Of a DNA stretch of 23,452 nt, positions 1 to 7,942 are shown piece after piece. The DNA is taken from assembly GCA_937976325.1 (NCBI GenBank), contig CALJSD010000030.1:1-23452 (forward strand), given 5' to 3'. Position 1 is the stretch's first letter, and every line of letters starts with the position of its first letter. Source of the stretch: an uncultured Carnobacterium sp. (lineage in GTDB: Bacteria > Bacillota > Bacilli > Lactobacillales > Aerococcaceae). The notes below the pieces were generated by a model that did no database searches, was not told the DNA's origin, and saw only the letters and a list, made by a program, of their open reading frames with translations. Both the position numbers and the translations under genes were made by a program.

Positions 1-24
1 ACTCTCTCCTCGAGTAGAGTTTTA
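1..24 (+). terminator. Possible terminator of a plus-strand gene left of the window
   Basis: ACTCTCTC at 1-8 pairs with GAG and AGAGT at 12-20 around one bulged T, leaving a three-base loop, and TTTTA follows. This has the shape of a Rho-independent terminator for rightward transcription from a gene outside the window. It also resembles, in mirror image, the rpmE2 terminator at 311-340, so it may simply be the outer end of the inverted repeat described next. The stem may extend left of base 1. Confidence 0.4.
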
Positions 25-26
25 TG

Positions 27-290
27 CCAAGAAGGAGATTATGGTATTGCACAAAAACATTAAAAGAGAATTCGCTTATCAGACATTTATTGAAACCATA
101 GCGGGGAATCATATCGAATGCGAATTAAAAGCCGTTATGGATTTTATCCATTACGGCTTGTTTGAGGCTTCGAAGGAGAAAGACTTCGAGGCTTTCTCCG
201 GTATCCCGCTATTTTGTTTCAATAAACAATGGCTGATAATAAGAATTCTCTTTCTAGCACCATTCCTGCTAATACCATAATCGCCGCCCT
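27..290. repeat. Long imperfect inverted repeat with two apical hairpins
   Basis: Bases 27-106 match the reverse complement of 204-290 with small gaps. The exact blocks are GATTATGGTATT (37-48 with 271-282), AAAGAGAATTC (63-73 with 243-253), TTATCAG (76-82 with 233-239), TTTATTGAAAC (86-96 with 216-226) and ATAGCGGG (98-105 with 205-212). The apex holds two further hairpins: 129-142 with 146-159 (13 of 14 pairs) and GGAGAAAG 175-182 with CTTTCTCC 192-199 (perfect). The transcript would fold as a long stem carrying a forked head. A reading frame of 79 codons at 41-280 on the plus strand has an AAGGAG site three bases before its ATG, but its protein resembles nothing I recognise and it runs through all the hairpins, so I do not call it a gene. 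A foldback (MITE-like) element, an insertion-sequence relic and a structured RNA are all possible. Confidence 0.6.
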
Positions 291-310
291 TGGCGGAACT
301 TTTGAACGCA

Positions 311-340
311 CAAAAAAACTCTCTCGAAGTGAGAGAGTTT
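311..340 (-). terminator. Rho-independent terminator of rpmE2
   Basis: AACTCTCTC (317-325) and GAGAGAGTT (331-339) form a nine-pair stem with a five-base loop. Read on the minus strand a run of seven T follows. It begins about ten bases after the rpmE2 stop codon. Confidence 0.9.
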
Positions 341-349
341 GTAAAGTTC

Positions 350-595
350 TTATTTGAGACCGTATTTTTTGTTGAAACGATCCACACGTCCGTCTGCTTG
401 AGTGAATTTTTGACGACCTGTGTAGAACGGGTGAGAATCAGAAGTGATTTCCACACGTAGTAATGGGTATTCGTTTCCGTCTTCCCATACAACTGTTTCA
501 CTTGAAGTCTTTGTTGAACCTGATAAGAATTTGAATCCTGTAGTTGTATCCATGAAAACTACTGGACGATATTCTGGGTGAATTCCTTGTTTCAT
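350..595 (-). CDS. rpmE2: 50S ribosomal protein L31 type B
   Basis: Ribosomal protein L31 of the large subunit, which contributes to the bridge with the small subunit. The 81 residues begin [14 protein letters not shown] and contain the family signature [12 protein letters not shown] near residues 53-64. The length and the complete absence of cysteine mark the type B (C-minus) form, which does not bind zinc; the zinc-binding type A form carries a CxxC pair. In many bacteria the B form is the zinc-starvation substitute. Here I see no obvious Zur-type operator, so it may be the only L31. AGGAGG stands seven bases before the ATG. The gene has its own promoter just after tsaD and a strong terminator. 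No terminator separates it from tsaD, so some read-through from the tsa operon is likely. Confidence 0.97.
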   Translation of the reverse strand: MKQGIHPEYRPVVFMDTTTGFKFLSGSTKTSSETVVWEDGNEYPLLRVEITSDSHPFYTGRQKFTQADGRVDRFNKKYGLK

Positions 596-668
596 TTCTA
601 TTCCTCCTGCCCTGAATTATTTGCTAATCCAGAGTTATTTATTTTCGCATGCATAATGCAACACGAAT

Positions 669-697
669 ATAATAACATGCTCAAATTGAATTTGCAA
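669..697 (-). promoter_or_regulatory. Promoter of rpmE2
   Basis: On the minus strand TTGCAA (697-692) is followed after 17 bases by TATTAT (674-669), which is preceded by TGT, an extended -10. The -35 lies only five bases beyond the tsaD stop codon. The leader to the rpmE2 ATG would be about 70 bases. Confidence 0.7.
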
Positions 698-702
698 TAG
701 TT

Positions 703-1722
703 TTATTCATCCCCTAATTCAAGTCCGGGAATTGCGTTTAAATCCATATTTGCAAAGTCTTTTTGCATGTATTTTGTATAGGCTGCAACACCAATCATCG
801 CTGCATTATCCCCGCAAAGTGATAATGGCGGAATGGAGAATGTGACTGCTGGGTAGTGCTCTTCCATCATCTGCGTCATCGCTGTACGAAGGCCCTTATT
901 AGCTGCCACTCCTCCTGCTAACACGAATTGTTTTACAGGATACGCTTCAAGCGCGCGTCTTGTTTTTTCAACAAGTACTTCTACGACACTGGCTTGGAAA
1001 CTTGCGGCTAAATCTTCAGGGACAATCTCTTCGCCTTTTTGTTTCGCGTTATGCACACGATTGATGACCGCTGATTTCAATCCACTAAAACTAAAATCGA
1101 AGTGGTCTTCATGAATCATCGCACGTGGGAAGTCATAAGTGTCCGTTCCTAGATGAGCTAGTTCGTCCATTTTCTTTCCACCAGGATAAGGCAAGTTCAA
1201 AATACGGCCAATCTTATCGTACGCTTCCCCTGCAGCATCATCTCTTGTTTCACCGATAATTTGGAACTCGCCATCTTCTGGCATATACACTAGTTCTGTA
1301 TGTCCACCACTTACGACAAGCGCCATTAATGGAAATTGCAAACGTTCCACGAGTTGGTTGGCGTAAATGTGTCCTGCCATGTGGTTCACTGCAATCAGTG
1401 GTTTTCCACTCGCAAGTGCCAAGGCTTTCGCTGCGGAAATCCCAATCAGAAGGGCTCCTACTAGTCCAGGACCATACGTCACCGCGATGGCGTCCATGTC
1501 ATCCAACGTTTTACCTGCTTTTGCAAGGGCTTCGTCGATGACTTGTGTAATTTGTTCGACGTGATGGCGGCTGGCAATCTCTGGCACAACTCCACCAAAA
1601 CGCATATGACTTTTAATTTGAGAGGCTACAATATTTGAAAGGATGGTGTTTCCGTTTTGAATCACGGCAGCACTTGTCTCATCACAACTACTTTCAATTG
1701 CTAGAATCAATGTTTCTTTCAT
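703..1722 (-). CDS. tsaD: tRNA N6-threonylcarbamoyltransferase TsaD
   Basis: Catalytic subunit that transfers the threonylcarbamoyl group from threonylcarbamoyl-AMP to A37 of tRNAs reading ANN codons (t6A), acting in the cytoplasm with TsaB and TsaE. The 339-residue protein opens [17 protein letters not shown], the ASKHA-fold phosphate loop. It carries the metal-binding motif NHMAGH (His 114 and His 118), SGGHTELV after it, and the late [10 protein letters not shown] motif with the conserved aspartate. The reading frame extends eight codons upstream, but AGGAGGAGC lies directly before the ATG at 1722, so I start there. It follows the RimI gene by ten bases and closes the tsaB-rimI-tsaD run. 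tsaE and tsaC are not in the window. Confidence 0.96.
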   Translation of the reverse strand: MKETLILAIESSCDETSAAVIQNGNTILSNIVASQIKSHMRFGGVVPEIASRHHVEQITQVIDEALAKAGKTLDDMDAIAVTYGPGLVGALLIGISAAKALALASGKPLIAVNHMAGHIYANQLVERLQFPLMALVVSGGHTELVYMPEDGEFQIIGETRDDAAGEAYDKIGRILNLPYPGGKKMDELAHLGTDTYDFPRAMIHEDHFDFSFSGLKSAVINRVHNAKQKGEEIVPEDLAASFQASVVEVLVEKTRRALEAYPVKQFVLAGGVAANKGLRTAMTQMMEEHYPAVTFSIPPLSLCGDNAAMIGVAAYTKYMQKDFANMDLNAIPGLELGDE

Positions 1723-1732
1723 ATTGCTCCTC

Positions 1733-2815
1733 CTATCTTTGTTCAATTTCTAAGCGATATTCAATCGCATCTTCAACTGGGTCACTGTAATAATCGCTTC
1801 TCGTGTGGAAGGCTTCGAACCCAAGAATTTCATATAAATATTGAGCACGCTTGTTGCTTTCACGCACTTCTAGGAAAACAACTTTCACGTCTTTTTGCTT
1901 CAAATCGTATAAGGCCATTTGCCATAAACGTTGCGCGAGACCTTTACCTTGATAGTCTTTCGCAATCACGATATTCGTAATCGTTGCCTCGTCTAATACG
2001 CTTTGGACTCCAAGGAATCCAACTAGTTGGCGTTGCATCCATACTCCGTAATACGCGTTTGTTGGATTTTCTAAATCGGCAAGGAAACTCTCGGCACTCC
2101 AATTATTTGGATGCTCGTAGTTTTCTTGCACTAACGCGACTAATGCCTCCGCCATTGCTAAATCAGCTGGATGTAATCTTGTAAATGAATACTCTGACGA
2201 ATGGAATGAAGACGGCGTTTTTGGCGGTAATGCATAGAGCATTTCCACAGCATCTTCATTTTCAGGAGTGTAGTAATTTTCCTTTGTACCAACAACCTCG
2301 TATCCATTTTTACGATAGAGCTTAATAGCTTTTGTATTCGACACGCGGGCTTCGAGCGTAATTTCTTTCTTGTCGAGCGCGCGGGCGATTTTTTCTAATG
2401 CTTTCAATAATAAAGTTGCGACATTCAAGAAGCGATAATCGTGCAGTACTGCTACATTCGTGATATGTAAATCTGTTCCCTCTGTCGTTCTCGCTCCGAT
2501 GAAACCAACGATTTCCTCTTCCACTTCCAGCAAGATATAAATGGCATCTGGATTATGTGCGACGTCTTTTTCAAGAACATCCTTTGCCCATGGAGACTCT
2601 CCGTCATAGGCCGCTTTTTCCACTTCAAAAATACGAGTGGCATCTTCTGGAAGACCGATTCTGATTTTAGCCTGCGCACCATTTCCAAGAATCACTCTTT
2701 TTTCAAAGTTCTCAAACTGGTCGCGAATCGGATCCATCTGTTGCGCTTCTTCTAAAAACAGTGCTTTGATTTTTTCAAACCACTGAATGAAGCGTTCTTT
2801 AAACTCGTTCCACAT
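1733..2815 (-). CDS. rimI: RimI-type N-acetyltransferase, two fused GNAT domains
   Basis: Predicted acetyl-CoA dependent N-acetyltransferase. RimI acetylates the N-terminal alanine of ribosomal protein S18, and its gene commonly sits between tsaB and tsaD. This protein has 360 residues, about twice the usual 150. After an N-terminal helix (1-45) it holds two GNAT domains, about 50-197 and 208-358. They align with each other: [11 protein letters not shown] with [27 protein letters not shown] with [14 protein letters not shown], and both end with a YY pair and a D/E-A-hydrophobic strand. The second domain has an intact acetyl-CoA loop, QGKGLA (289-294). The first has RFLNVA (128-133), where the glycines are lost, so it may be structural. 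The gene overlaps tsaB by 17 bases and precedes tsaD by ten. Several lactobacilli have two adjacent rimI genes, so fusion of such a pair is the likely origin; the exact substrate is inferred. Confidence 0.88.
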   Translation of the reverse strand: MWNEFKERFIQWFEKIKALFLEEAQQMDPIRDQFENFEKRVILGNGAQAKIRIGLPEDATRIFEVEKAAYDGESPWAKDVLEKDVAHNPDAIYILLEVEEEIVGFIGARTTEGTDLHITNVAVLHDYRFLNVATLLLKALEKIARALDKKEITLEARVSNTKAIKLYRKNGYEVVGTKENYYTPENEDAVEMLYALPPKTPSSFHSSEYSFTRLHPADLAMAEALVALVQENYEHPNNWSAESFLADLENPTNAYYGVWMQRQLVGFLGVQSVLDEATITNIVIAKDYQGKGLAQRLWQMALYDLKQKDVKVVFLEVRESNKRAQYLYEILGFEAFHTRSDYYSDPVEDAIEYRLEIEQR

Positions 2816-3530
2816 ACACTGACCCCTTTTCTAAAGGATGCTCAGCTTGCCAATTTTCTTCTGCTTCTGCCAGTTTCAAGTACATTGGGACGAAGACGTC
2901 CGCGTCAACAGCTTCCTTATTTCTTCCTAATTCGATAAGCGATGTTGCGTGAGGAATCGCGTCAGGCCCTTCAAGCCACTTCGCCTCACTCGCTCCTTTT
3001 TCTACGATTGCTTCTTTTGTAATCGACTGTAATTGTCCTACAAAAGTCACTCCCGCTGCATGTTCCGGCAACACTTTCAAGAAATCATCCCATGAAATAT
3101 GTTGTTCCGCGATCACCTTTTCAAAGCCTTCGTCAGTCTTTTGATAACCTACTGCGAAAATATTTCCACGTCTAGCATCAAAAAACGGCACAACGACTTC
3201 ACCCACTTCTACTTTTGAAGCAAGGTTGGGTAAAAAGACGTCGAGACTGGAGACGCCCACAAGTGGAATCCCCAGACTCTTCGCAAGTGTTTTTGCAACG
3301 GTAACGCCAATTCGAAGTCCTGTATAAGAACCAGGGCCTTCAGCAACAACAACCTTTGTTAAGTCTTTTGCTGTAATGCCGGCTTCTTTAAAAACGGCTT
3401 CGATGGTTGGCATGAGGAGAACACTATGTTGCAACGTGTTCTCAATCGTTTGTTCAATAATGGTACCGTCTGTCAGTTCTACAGCGACCGATAATGTCTT
3501 ATTCGATGTATCCAGTGCGAGGATTGTCAT
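2799..3530 (-). CDS. tsaB: tRNA t6A biosynthesis protein TsaB
   Basis: Non-catalytic partner of TsaD in t6A37 synthesis; in bacteria it dimerises with TsaD and recruits TsaE. The 243-residue protein begins MTILALDTSNKTLSVAV, contains QHSVLLMP (34-41) and the signature EGPGSYTGLRIGVTVAK (64-80), all typical of the TsaB (YeaZ) family and of its usual length of 230-245. The start is supported by AAAGGAAG nine bases before the ATG. It follows galT by only 18 bases, and its end overlaps the rimI start by 17 bases, so translation of the two is probably coupled. Confidence 0.95.
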   Translation of the reverse strand: MTILALDTSNKTLSVAVELTDGTIIEQTIENTLQHSVLLMPTIEAVFKEAGITAKDLTKVVVAEGPGSYTGLRIGVTVAKTLAKSLGIPLVGVSSLDVFLPNLASKVEVGEVVVPFFDARRGNIFAVGYQKTDEGFEKVIAEQHISWDDFLKVLPEHAAGVTFVGQLQSITKEAIVEKGASEAKWLEGPDAIPHATSLIELGRNKEAVDADVFVPMYLKLAEAEENWQAEHPLEKGSVYVERV

Positions 3531-3548
3531 ACGGCACTTCCTTTCTAA

Positions 3549-5033
3549 CTATTTCGTAAATTCATGCATGAAGGCGCTGAATGCTTCTTGGCCTTCTTTT
3601 GTTTGTTTAAAGACGCCTGCATATTCTAACACGCGGCAGAATTTTGCGCTAACTGCTTTTTGTAAAAATGCGTCTACAGTTTCTTTGGTTGGTGCTTGTG
3701 CTTTTAATTCTTTCGCCCATTCTTGGTGAATTTCTGCAACTGCTTCAAGACTTCCTTCTCCAACGAGATAGTCTCTCACTTCGCGAAGTTCACGTTCAAG
3801 ACGCGGAGGTAAAATCGCAAGCCCCATTACTTCAATTAAACCGATATTTTCTTTTTTAATATGTTGTACATCCGCATGTGGGTGGAAAATTCCATCAGGG
3901 AACTCCTCTGTTGTACGGTTGTTACGTAATACTAAATCAAACTCATACGCATCTCCTTGACGGCGCACGATTGGCGTAATCGCATTATGCGGTTCACCGT
4001 TTGATTCACGTAAGATTTCAAGATCTTTGTTTTCGTAGTTTTCCCATGCTTTTAAGATATCAACCGCCACTTCAAATACTTCCTCACGGTTATTTCCGCG
4101 AAGACGAAGCGCAGAAAGTGGCCAGTAAAGGCGTTCTATTTCAACAGTGTCAAACTTCTTAGAAATCCCAGTTTCCAAAACTTTAGCACGGTTCATTGGG
4201 AATACGTAACGTCCTCCTTGATAGTGGTTATGGCTTAAAATCGATCCTCCAACAATTGGAAGTCCTGCATTTGACCCTACAAAATAATGAGGGAATTGTG
4301 TCACGATTTCAAGGAGTCGACTAAACGCTCCCTCATCCACTTTCATTGGTTCTAAGTTTTCAGACAAGAAAATGGCATGCTCAGAATAATAAGCATATGG
4401 AGAATAGTGATACCCCCAAGACTCTCCGCCAAGTTCCATTCCGACAATACGGTGGTTAGCACGACCTGGCCAGTTGATACGACCATGGTAGCCCACGTTT
4501 TCAAAGCAAAGACGGTTAGCAGGATAATTGAAATCCTTCGACTGCGCCGCTTTGATGATTTCTTCTTTTGTTTTTTCTGGTTTCGATAAGTTAATCGTGA
4601 TTTCTAAATCGCCATACTCTGTTTCTCCATTAAAGGAAATATTTTTAGCGATATCCTTCACCTTAATTAAGTTTAAATCGAGTGCGATTTTGTAAAACGC
4701 ATCGGTCGCTACTTTAGGGCCTTCTTCATATTTATCCCAGAATAAACGGTTCAATTCAGAAGGCTTTGGAATCACGAGGTTCATTAACTCTTGTTCTAAC
4801 CAGTCACGTTCTTCAGAGTCGTTTTCAATCTTCCCACTTTCAACGGCTGCTTCTACTAAGTTTGCCATCGCATCTAATAAAGAAGGTTGCTCCACCTCTT
4901 TCGAACTTTCAAAAGATTCTTCTCCCACTAAATAAAGCACGCGATTTAATAAATAGTAACGGTCTTCTTTTGAAACATACCCTGAAGCAATCGCACTATC
5001 TACAAATTCTTGAATGGCCTTATTGATTTTCAT
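3549..5033 (-). CDS. galT: UTP-hexose-1-phosphate uridylyltransferase, class II GalT
   Basis: Exchanges UMP between UDP-glucose and galactose-1-phosphate in the Leloir pathway of galactose use. The 494 residues fit the long class II form found in Firmicutes, which is unrelated in length to the 350-residue E. coli type. Family stretches visible include NYPANRLCFENVGYHGR, GGSILSHNHYQGG (with an HxH-like histidine pair) and FHPHADVQHIKKENIGLIE. AGGAGG precedes the ATG by eight bases. No galK, galE or galM is present. The gene is instead placed between proS (34 bases upstream) and tsaB (18 bases downstream) with no visible promoter of its own, so it is probably transcribed from the proline T-box promoter. 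The position is odd for a sugar enzyme. Confidence 0.95.
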   Translation of the reverse strand: MKINKAIQEFVDSAIASGYVSKEDRYYLLNRVLYLVGEESFESSKEVEQPSLLDAMANLVEAAVESGKIENDSEERDWLEQELMNLVIPKPSELNRLFWDKYEEGPKVATDAFYKIALDLNLIKVKDIAKNISFNGETEYGDLEITINLSKPEKTKEEIIKAAQSKDFNYPANRLCFENVGYHGRINWPGRANHRIVGMELGGESWGYHYSPYAYYSEHAIFLSENLEPMKVDEGAFSRLLEIVTQFPHYFVGSNAGLPIVGGSILSHNHYQGGRYVFPMNRAKVLETGISKKFDTVEIERLYWPLSALRLRGNNREEVFEVAVDILKAWENYENKDLEILRESNGEPHNAITPIVRRQGDAYEFDLVLRNNRTTEEFPDGIFHPHADVQHIKKENIGLIEVMGLAILPPRLERELREVRDYLVGEGSLEAVAEIHQEWAKELKAQAPTKETVDAFLQKAVSAKFCRVLEYAGVFKQTKEGQEAFSAFMHEFTK

Positions 5034-5067
5034 AATCTTGTCCTCCTACCAACTAGTTCCTAATCGA

Positions 5068-6516
5068 TTAATATGCACGAGCAATCCAAACCGTATGAGT
5101 GGCTGGTTTACCAGTTACGATACATTTTTCTTTTTTCACTGGAGCGTTAAATGGAATGTTACGAGTTGTGAAGCCTGTTTCTTCTTTGATTTTCGCTTCA
5201 CTTTCTTCTGTTCCATCCCAACCAACTAATACCCAACCAGGTACTTCGCCAGCTTCACGTTTCGCTTCGATATGAGCTTTCAACTCATCTAAAGTATCAA
5301 TGTTTGTATATTCGTTAGAAGCACGCATTGCACGAGCTGTTTCTAACAGACGTCCTTGCATTGTATCTAATTCTGCTAAGATTCTATCTACTAAACCGTC
5401 GAATCCAACTGCTACTTTTTCATCTAAGTCACGCATTTTTGTCATCACTTGATTGTTTTCTAAATCGCGAGGTCCGCATTCGATACGCATTGGAACGCCA
5501 CGTAATTCCCACTCATTGAATTTGAATCCTGGTGAGTTGTCAGTGTCATCGATTTTCACGCGTAATCCAGCAGCTTTCAATTCTTTTTGAAGCTCTTCTA
5601 ATTTTTCTAAGATGGCTGGATTTTTCTTCCATGGTCCAACTGGAATTAAGACTACTTGTGTTGGAGCTACTTTTGGAGGTAATACTAATCCTTGTTCGTC
5701 ACCGTGAGTCATGATTAATGAACCGATTAAACGAGTCGATACTCCCCATGAAGTTGTATGCGCATGTACGTGTTCGTTTTCTTTTGTTAAATATTTGATG
5801 TCGAACGCTTCAGCGAATTTTGTTCCCATGTAGTGAGAAGTTCCCGCTTGAACGGCTTTACCGTCTTTCATCATCGCTTCGATTGAGTAAGTATCTACCG
5901 CGCCTGCGAAACGTTCAGAAGGAGTTTTTTGTCCTTCGTAAACTGGCACTGCTAATACGCCTTCTACAACTTCTTTGTAGATATCTAACATTCTCATTGT
6001 ACGGCGACGTGCATCTTCTTCATCTGCATGTGCTGTATGTCCTTCTTGCCATAAGAACTCTGAAGTACGTAAGAATGGTAAAGTTTTCTTTTCCCAACGG
6101 AATACGTTTGCCCATTGGTTGATTTCATATGGAAGATCACGGTATGAATTGATCCAGTTTGAAAAAGCTGTTCCAATCATTGTTTCACTTGTTGGACGAA
6201 GCGCTAAACGTTCTTCTAATTTTTCACCAGCTGCTTCTGTCACCCATGGTAATTCAGGAGCGAATCCTTCAATGTGGTCTGCTTCTTTTGTGAAGAAGCT
6301 TTCTGGAATTAACATTGGGAAGTACGCATTACGAATGCCTTCTTCTTTGAAACGACGGTTGAATTCCTCTTGAATATGTTCCCAGATTTCATATCCGTCT
6401 GGTTTGAAAATCATACATCCACGCACTGGTGAATAGTCCATTAAATCTGCTTTTTGAATGGTTTGAATATACCATTTAGAAAAATCTTCTCTTTGTAAGT
6501 TTGTTTTTTCTGCCAT
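5068..6516 (-). CDS. proS: Prolyl-tRNA synthetase, short archaeal/eukaryotic-like type
   Basis: Class II synthetase that charges tRNA-Pro. The 482 residues lack the large editing insertion of the common bacterial ProRS (about 570 residues) and end in IARAY, the C-terminal tyrosine characteristic of the archaeal/eukaryotic-like form. Motif 2 is visible as VFRWEKKTLPFLRTSEF with QEGHTAHA after it, LRPTSET is the ATP/proline site, and motif 3 lies around RLIGSLIMTHGDEQG. The C-terminal zinc domain of the family is degenerate here: its last part has only one cysteine (CIVTGKPATHT). AAGGAGT lies nine bases before the ATG. A proline T-box precedes it. Whether a separate editing protein (YbaK/ProX) exists cannot be told from the window. 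Confidence 0.96.
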   Translation of the reverse strand: MAEKTNLQREDFSKWYIQTIQKADLMDYSPVRGCMIFKPDGYEIWEHIQEEFNRRFKEEGIRNAYFPMLIPESFFTKEADHIEGFAPELPWVTEAAGEKLEERLALRPTSETMIGTAFSNWINSYRDLPYEINQWANVFRWEKKTLPFLRTSEFLWQEGHTAHADEEDARRRTMRMLDIYKEVVEGVLAVPVYEGQKTPSERFAGAVDTYSIEAMMKDGKAVQAGTSHYMGTKFAEAFDIKYLTKENEHVHAHTTSWGVSTRLIGSLIMTHGDEQGLVLPPKVAPTQVVLIPVGPWKKNPAILEKLEELQKELKAAGLRVKIDDTDNSPGFKFNEWELRGVPMRIECGPRDLENNQVMTKMRDLDEKVAVGFDGLVDRILAELDTMQGRLLETARAMRASNEYTNIDTLDELKAHIEAKREAGEVPGWVLVGWDGTEESEAKIKEETGFTTRNIPFNAPVKKEKCIVTGKPATHTVWIARAY

Positions 6517-6546
6517 CTGCTTGACTCCTTTTTCGTTTTTTGTGAA

Positions 6547-6759
6547 ATAAAAAAAGCCACTCCCCTAAAAAGGACGAATGACTCGCGGTACCACCTTAAT
6601 TACACTTACGTTGTAAATGTCTCTTTAACATTGATAACGATGATTTCACCGGATTATTTTCATAATCACCTAATTGGTAGGTTCAGTTAAAGAGCGGGGG
6701 TTCTTTCTCAGCAATCAGAACTTTCTGTACCCATCATTTCACTTACTTTTCCATGTCCT
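6547..6759 (-). promoter_or_regulatory. T-box riboswitch, proline, upstream of proS
   Basis: The minus strand carries AAGGTGGTACCGCG (6597-6584), the T-box sequence that pairs with the tRNA acceptor end. It is followed by a terminator whose arms lie around 6555-6583 and end in a run of T. Stem I can be traced: AGTA stands on the 5' side directly before AGTGAAA, which pairs with TTTAACT, and GAA follows on the 3' side. This places the specifier at 6681-6679, CCT (Pro), followed by the expected purine A. Uncharged tRNA-Pro should favour the antiterminator and so expression of proS and the genes behind it. Confidence 0.93.
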
Positions 6760-6788
6760 ATCGTACTCTAAACAAGGGTGGAAAGCAA
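6760..6788 (-). promoter_or_regulatory. Promoter of the proS operon
   Basis: TTGCTT (6788-6783) and TACGAT (6765-6760) are separated by 17 bases on the minus strand, just upstream of the T-box. A short inverted repeat (GCAAG/CTTGC, about 6785-6800) overlaps the -35 and could weakly terminate the gene upstream. Confidence 0.6.
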
Positions 6789-6806
6789 GTGTTTTCTTGC
6801 TGTAAA

Positions 6807-7148
6807 CTAGTCGTATTTTGCTGTATTTTGAAGAAATTCCGTTAAGTTCGTTGTATGGTTATATTTAATCGCAGCACTGAGGTCTTTTTCCAAGATGACT
6901 TTTTCTAAATCAATGCCGTTTACTGCAGCAATTGCAACGGTATAATGGATGACATCTGCTAGTTCTTTTCCAAGTTCAGCATGTACTTCTTCTGTAGCTC
7001 CTTCTTTTCGACCATCGCGAATACTAATTTGCTCTGCCACTTCTCCAATTTCTTCGACTAATTTAATAAAGAGCCCTTGGTCGGTTTTTCGGTTTTTATA
7101 AACATCTGCTAAATACTCTTCATATAGTCTTACGGTTAATCCTGACAT
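6807..7148 (-). CDS. MazG-like nucleotide pyrophosphohydrolase
   Basis: Predicted all-alpha NTP pyrophosphohydrolase of the MazG/dUTPase-2 type, which hydrolyses (d)NTPs to the monophosphate and pyrophosphate with magnesium. The 113-residue protein contains KLVEEIGEVAEQ near residues 30-41 and ELGKELADVIHY near 58-69, which together give the EExxE...ExxD metal-binding pattern of the family. It is a single domain and much shorter than the double-domain MazG of E. coli (about 260 residues). The substrate cannot be read from the sequence; house-cleaning of non-canonical nucleotides is the usual guess. The start is supported by GGAGTG eight bases upstream. It stands alone between two terminators and no clear promoter was found, so it may depend on read-through. 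Confidence 0.85.
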   Translation of the reverse strand: MSGLTVRLYEEYLADVYKNRKTDQGLFIKLVEEIGEVAEQISIRDGRKEGATEEVHAELGKELADVIHYTVAIAAVNGIDLEKVILEKDLSAAIKYNHTTNLTEFLQNTAKYD

Positions 7149-7160
7149 CTAATCACACTC

Positions 7161-7195
7161 CAATAAAATAAGCAATAGACACAAAGCCTATTGCT
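7161..7195 (-). terminator. Terminator of the amino-acid transporter operon
   Basis: AGCAATAG (7171-7178) pairs perfectly with CTATTGCT (7188-7195) across a nine-base loop. On the minus strand TATTTTATT follows. It lies about 35 bases after the last transporter gene and just before the MazG-like gene. Confidence 0.75.
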
Positions 7196-7228
7196 ATTTT
7201 ACATAATTTAATATGGAAGATAAAGAAA

Positions 7229-7942
7229 CTATCGCTTATCTATCGCCTTTGCTGCTTTATCACCAATAATTTGGATAATAAATACCAAAATAAGGATGGC
7301 TACTGTTGCAACAAAGATGATATCCACTTTGTTTCGTGTATAACCAATGAGGTACGCTAAGTTTCCTAACCCACCCGCACCGATAACGCCGGCTACTGCT
7401 GTAGAACCGATTAACGCAATGGCAGTAACCGTAATTCCTGATACAAGTGCTGGAAGTGATTCTGGAATCAGCACTTTTGTAATAATTTGACGAGTGTTTG
7501 CCCCCATCGATTCTGCTGCCTCGATGACTCCTGATGGGATTTCATTTAACGCAATATCCACTAGACGCGCGTAAAATGGTGCAGCGCTGATGATCAATGT
7601 TGGAATTGCCCCTTTAGGCCCTACAATCGTTGACATGATGGCTTTGGTAAAAGGCATCAACAATGTTAGTAAAATGATAAATGGAATCGCACGGAAAATA
7701 TTAATGATTCCGCCTAAAATCAGATGAACCCATTTATTTTCAAGACTGCGCCCCTTTCCTGTTAAGAAAAGAAGGAGTCCTAAAATTAATCCAATGACAA
7801 ATACATAGAACGTTGGAATGAAGGTCATATAGAGAGTTTCATTGATGGCTTTAAGGACATCAGGCCATACAACATTCTCGAACGAAAACATTTCTCTGAA
7901 AAGTTCATCTAGGCTTGCTGATGCTAAAAATAGATTAAACAT
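7229..7942 (-). CDS. Amino-acid ABC transporter permease, MetI family
   Basis: Integral membrane subunit of a methionine-type ABC importer. The 237-residue protein has about five or six hydrophobic spans and the MetI-type stretches NIFRAIPFIILLTLLMPF and GAGGLGNLAYLIGY. The EAA loop that docks on the ATPase reads EAAESMGANTRQII (about 143-156). GGAGGTG lies inside the end of the ATPase gene, eight bases before the ATG, and the two genes overlap by eight bases. MetI proteins normally work with MetN and a MetQ (NlpA-family) lipoprotein. No MetQ is present. The operon instead has a family-3 binding protein and a second permease of a different class, so the solute carried by this permease is uncertain. 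Confidence 0.9.
   Translation of the reverse strand: MFNLFLASASLDELFREMFSFENVVWPDVLKAINETLYMTFIPTFYVFVIGLILGLLLFLTGKGRSLENKWVHLILGGIINIFRAIPFIILLTLLMPFTKAIMSTIVGPKGAIPTLIISAAPFYARLVDIALNEIPSGVIEAAESMGANTRQIITKVLIPESLPALVSGITVTAIALIGSTAVAGVIGAGGLGNLAYLIGYTRNKVDIIFVATVAILILVFIIQIIGDKAAKAIDKR

Noticed and set aside
41..280. 79-codon reading frame on the plus strand with an AAGGAG site
   Set aside because: The site is only three bases before the ATG, the protein resembles no family, and the frame runs through the long inverted repeat and both its apical hairpins. It may be an accident of that element.
151..501. 116-codon minus-strand frame overlapping the rpmE2 end
   Set aside because: It covers half of rpmE2 in another frame, the rpmE2 terminator and the inverted repeat, and has no ribosome binding site of its own.
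1723..1746. Upstream extension of TsaD by eight residues
   Set aside because: It overlaps the rimI stop, and the AGGAGGAGC site points to the ATG at 1722, where the conserved N-terminus begins.
3376..3729. 117-codon plus-strand frame across tsaB and galT
   Set aside because: Antisense to both genes and their junction, with no start site or family resemblance.
7149..7228. Promoter for the MazG-like gene
   Set aside because: A TAAAAT word is present in the gap, but no acceptable -35 lies 16-18 bases before it, so I could not support a promoter.
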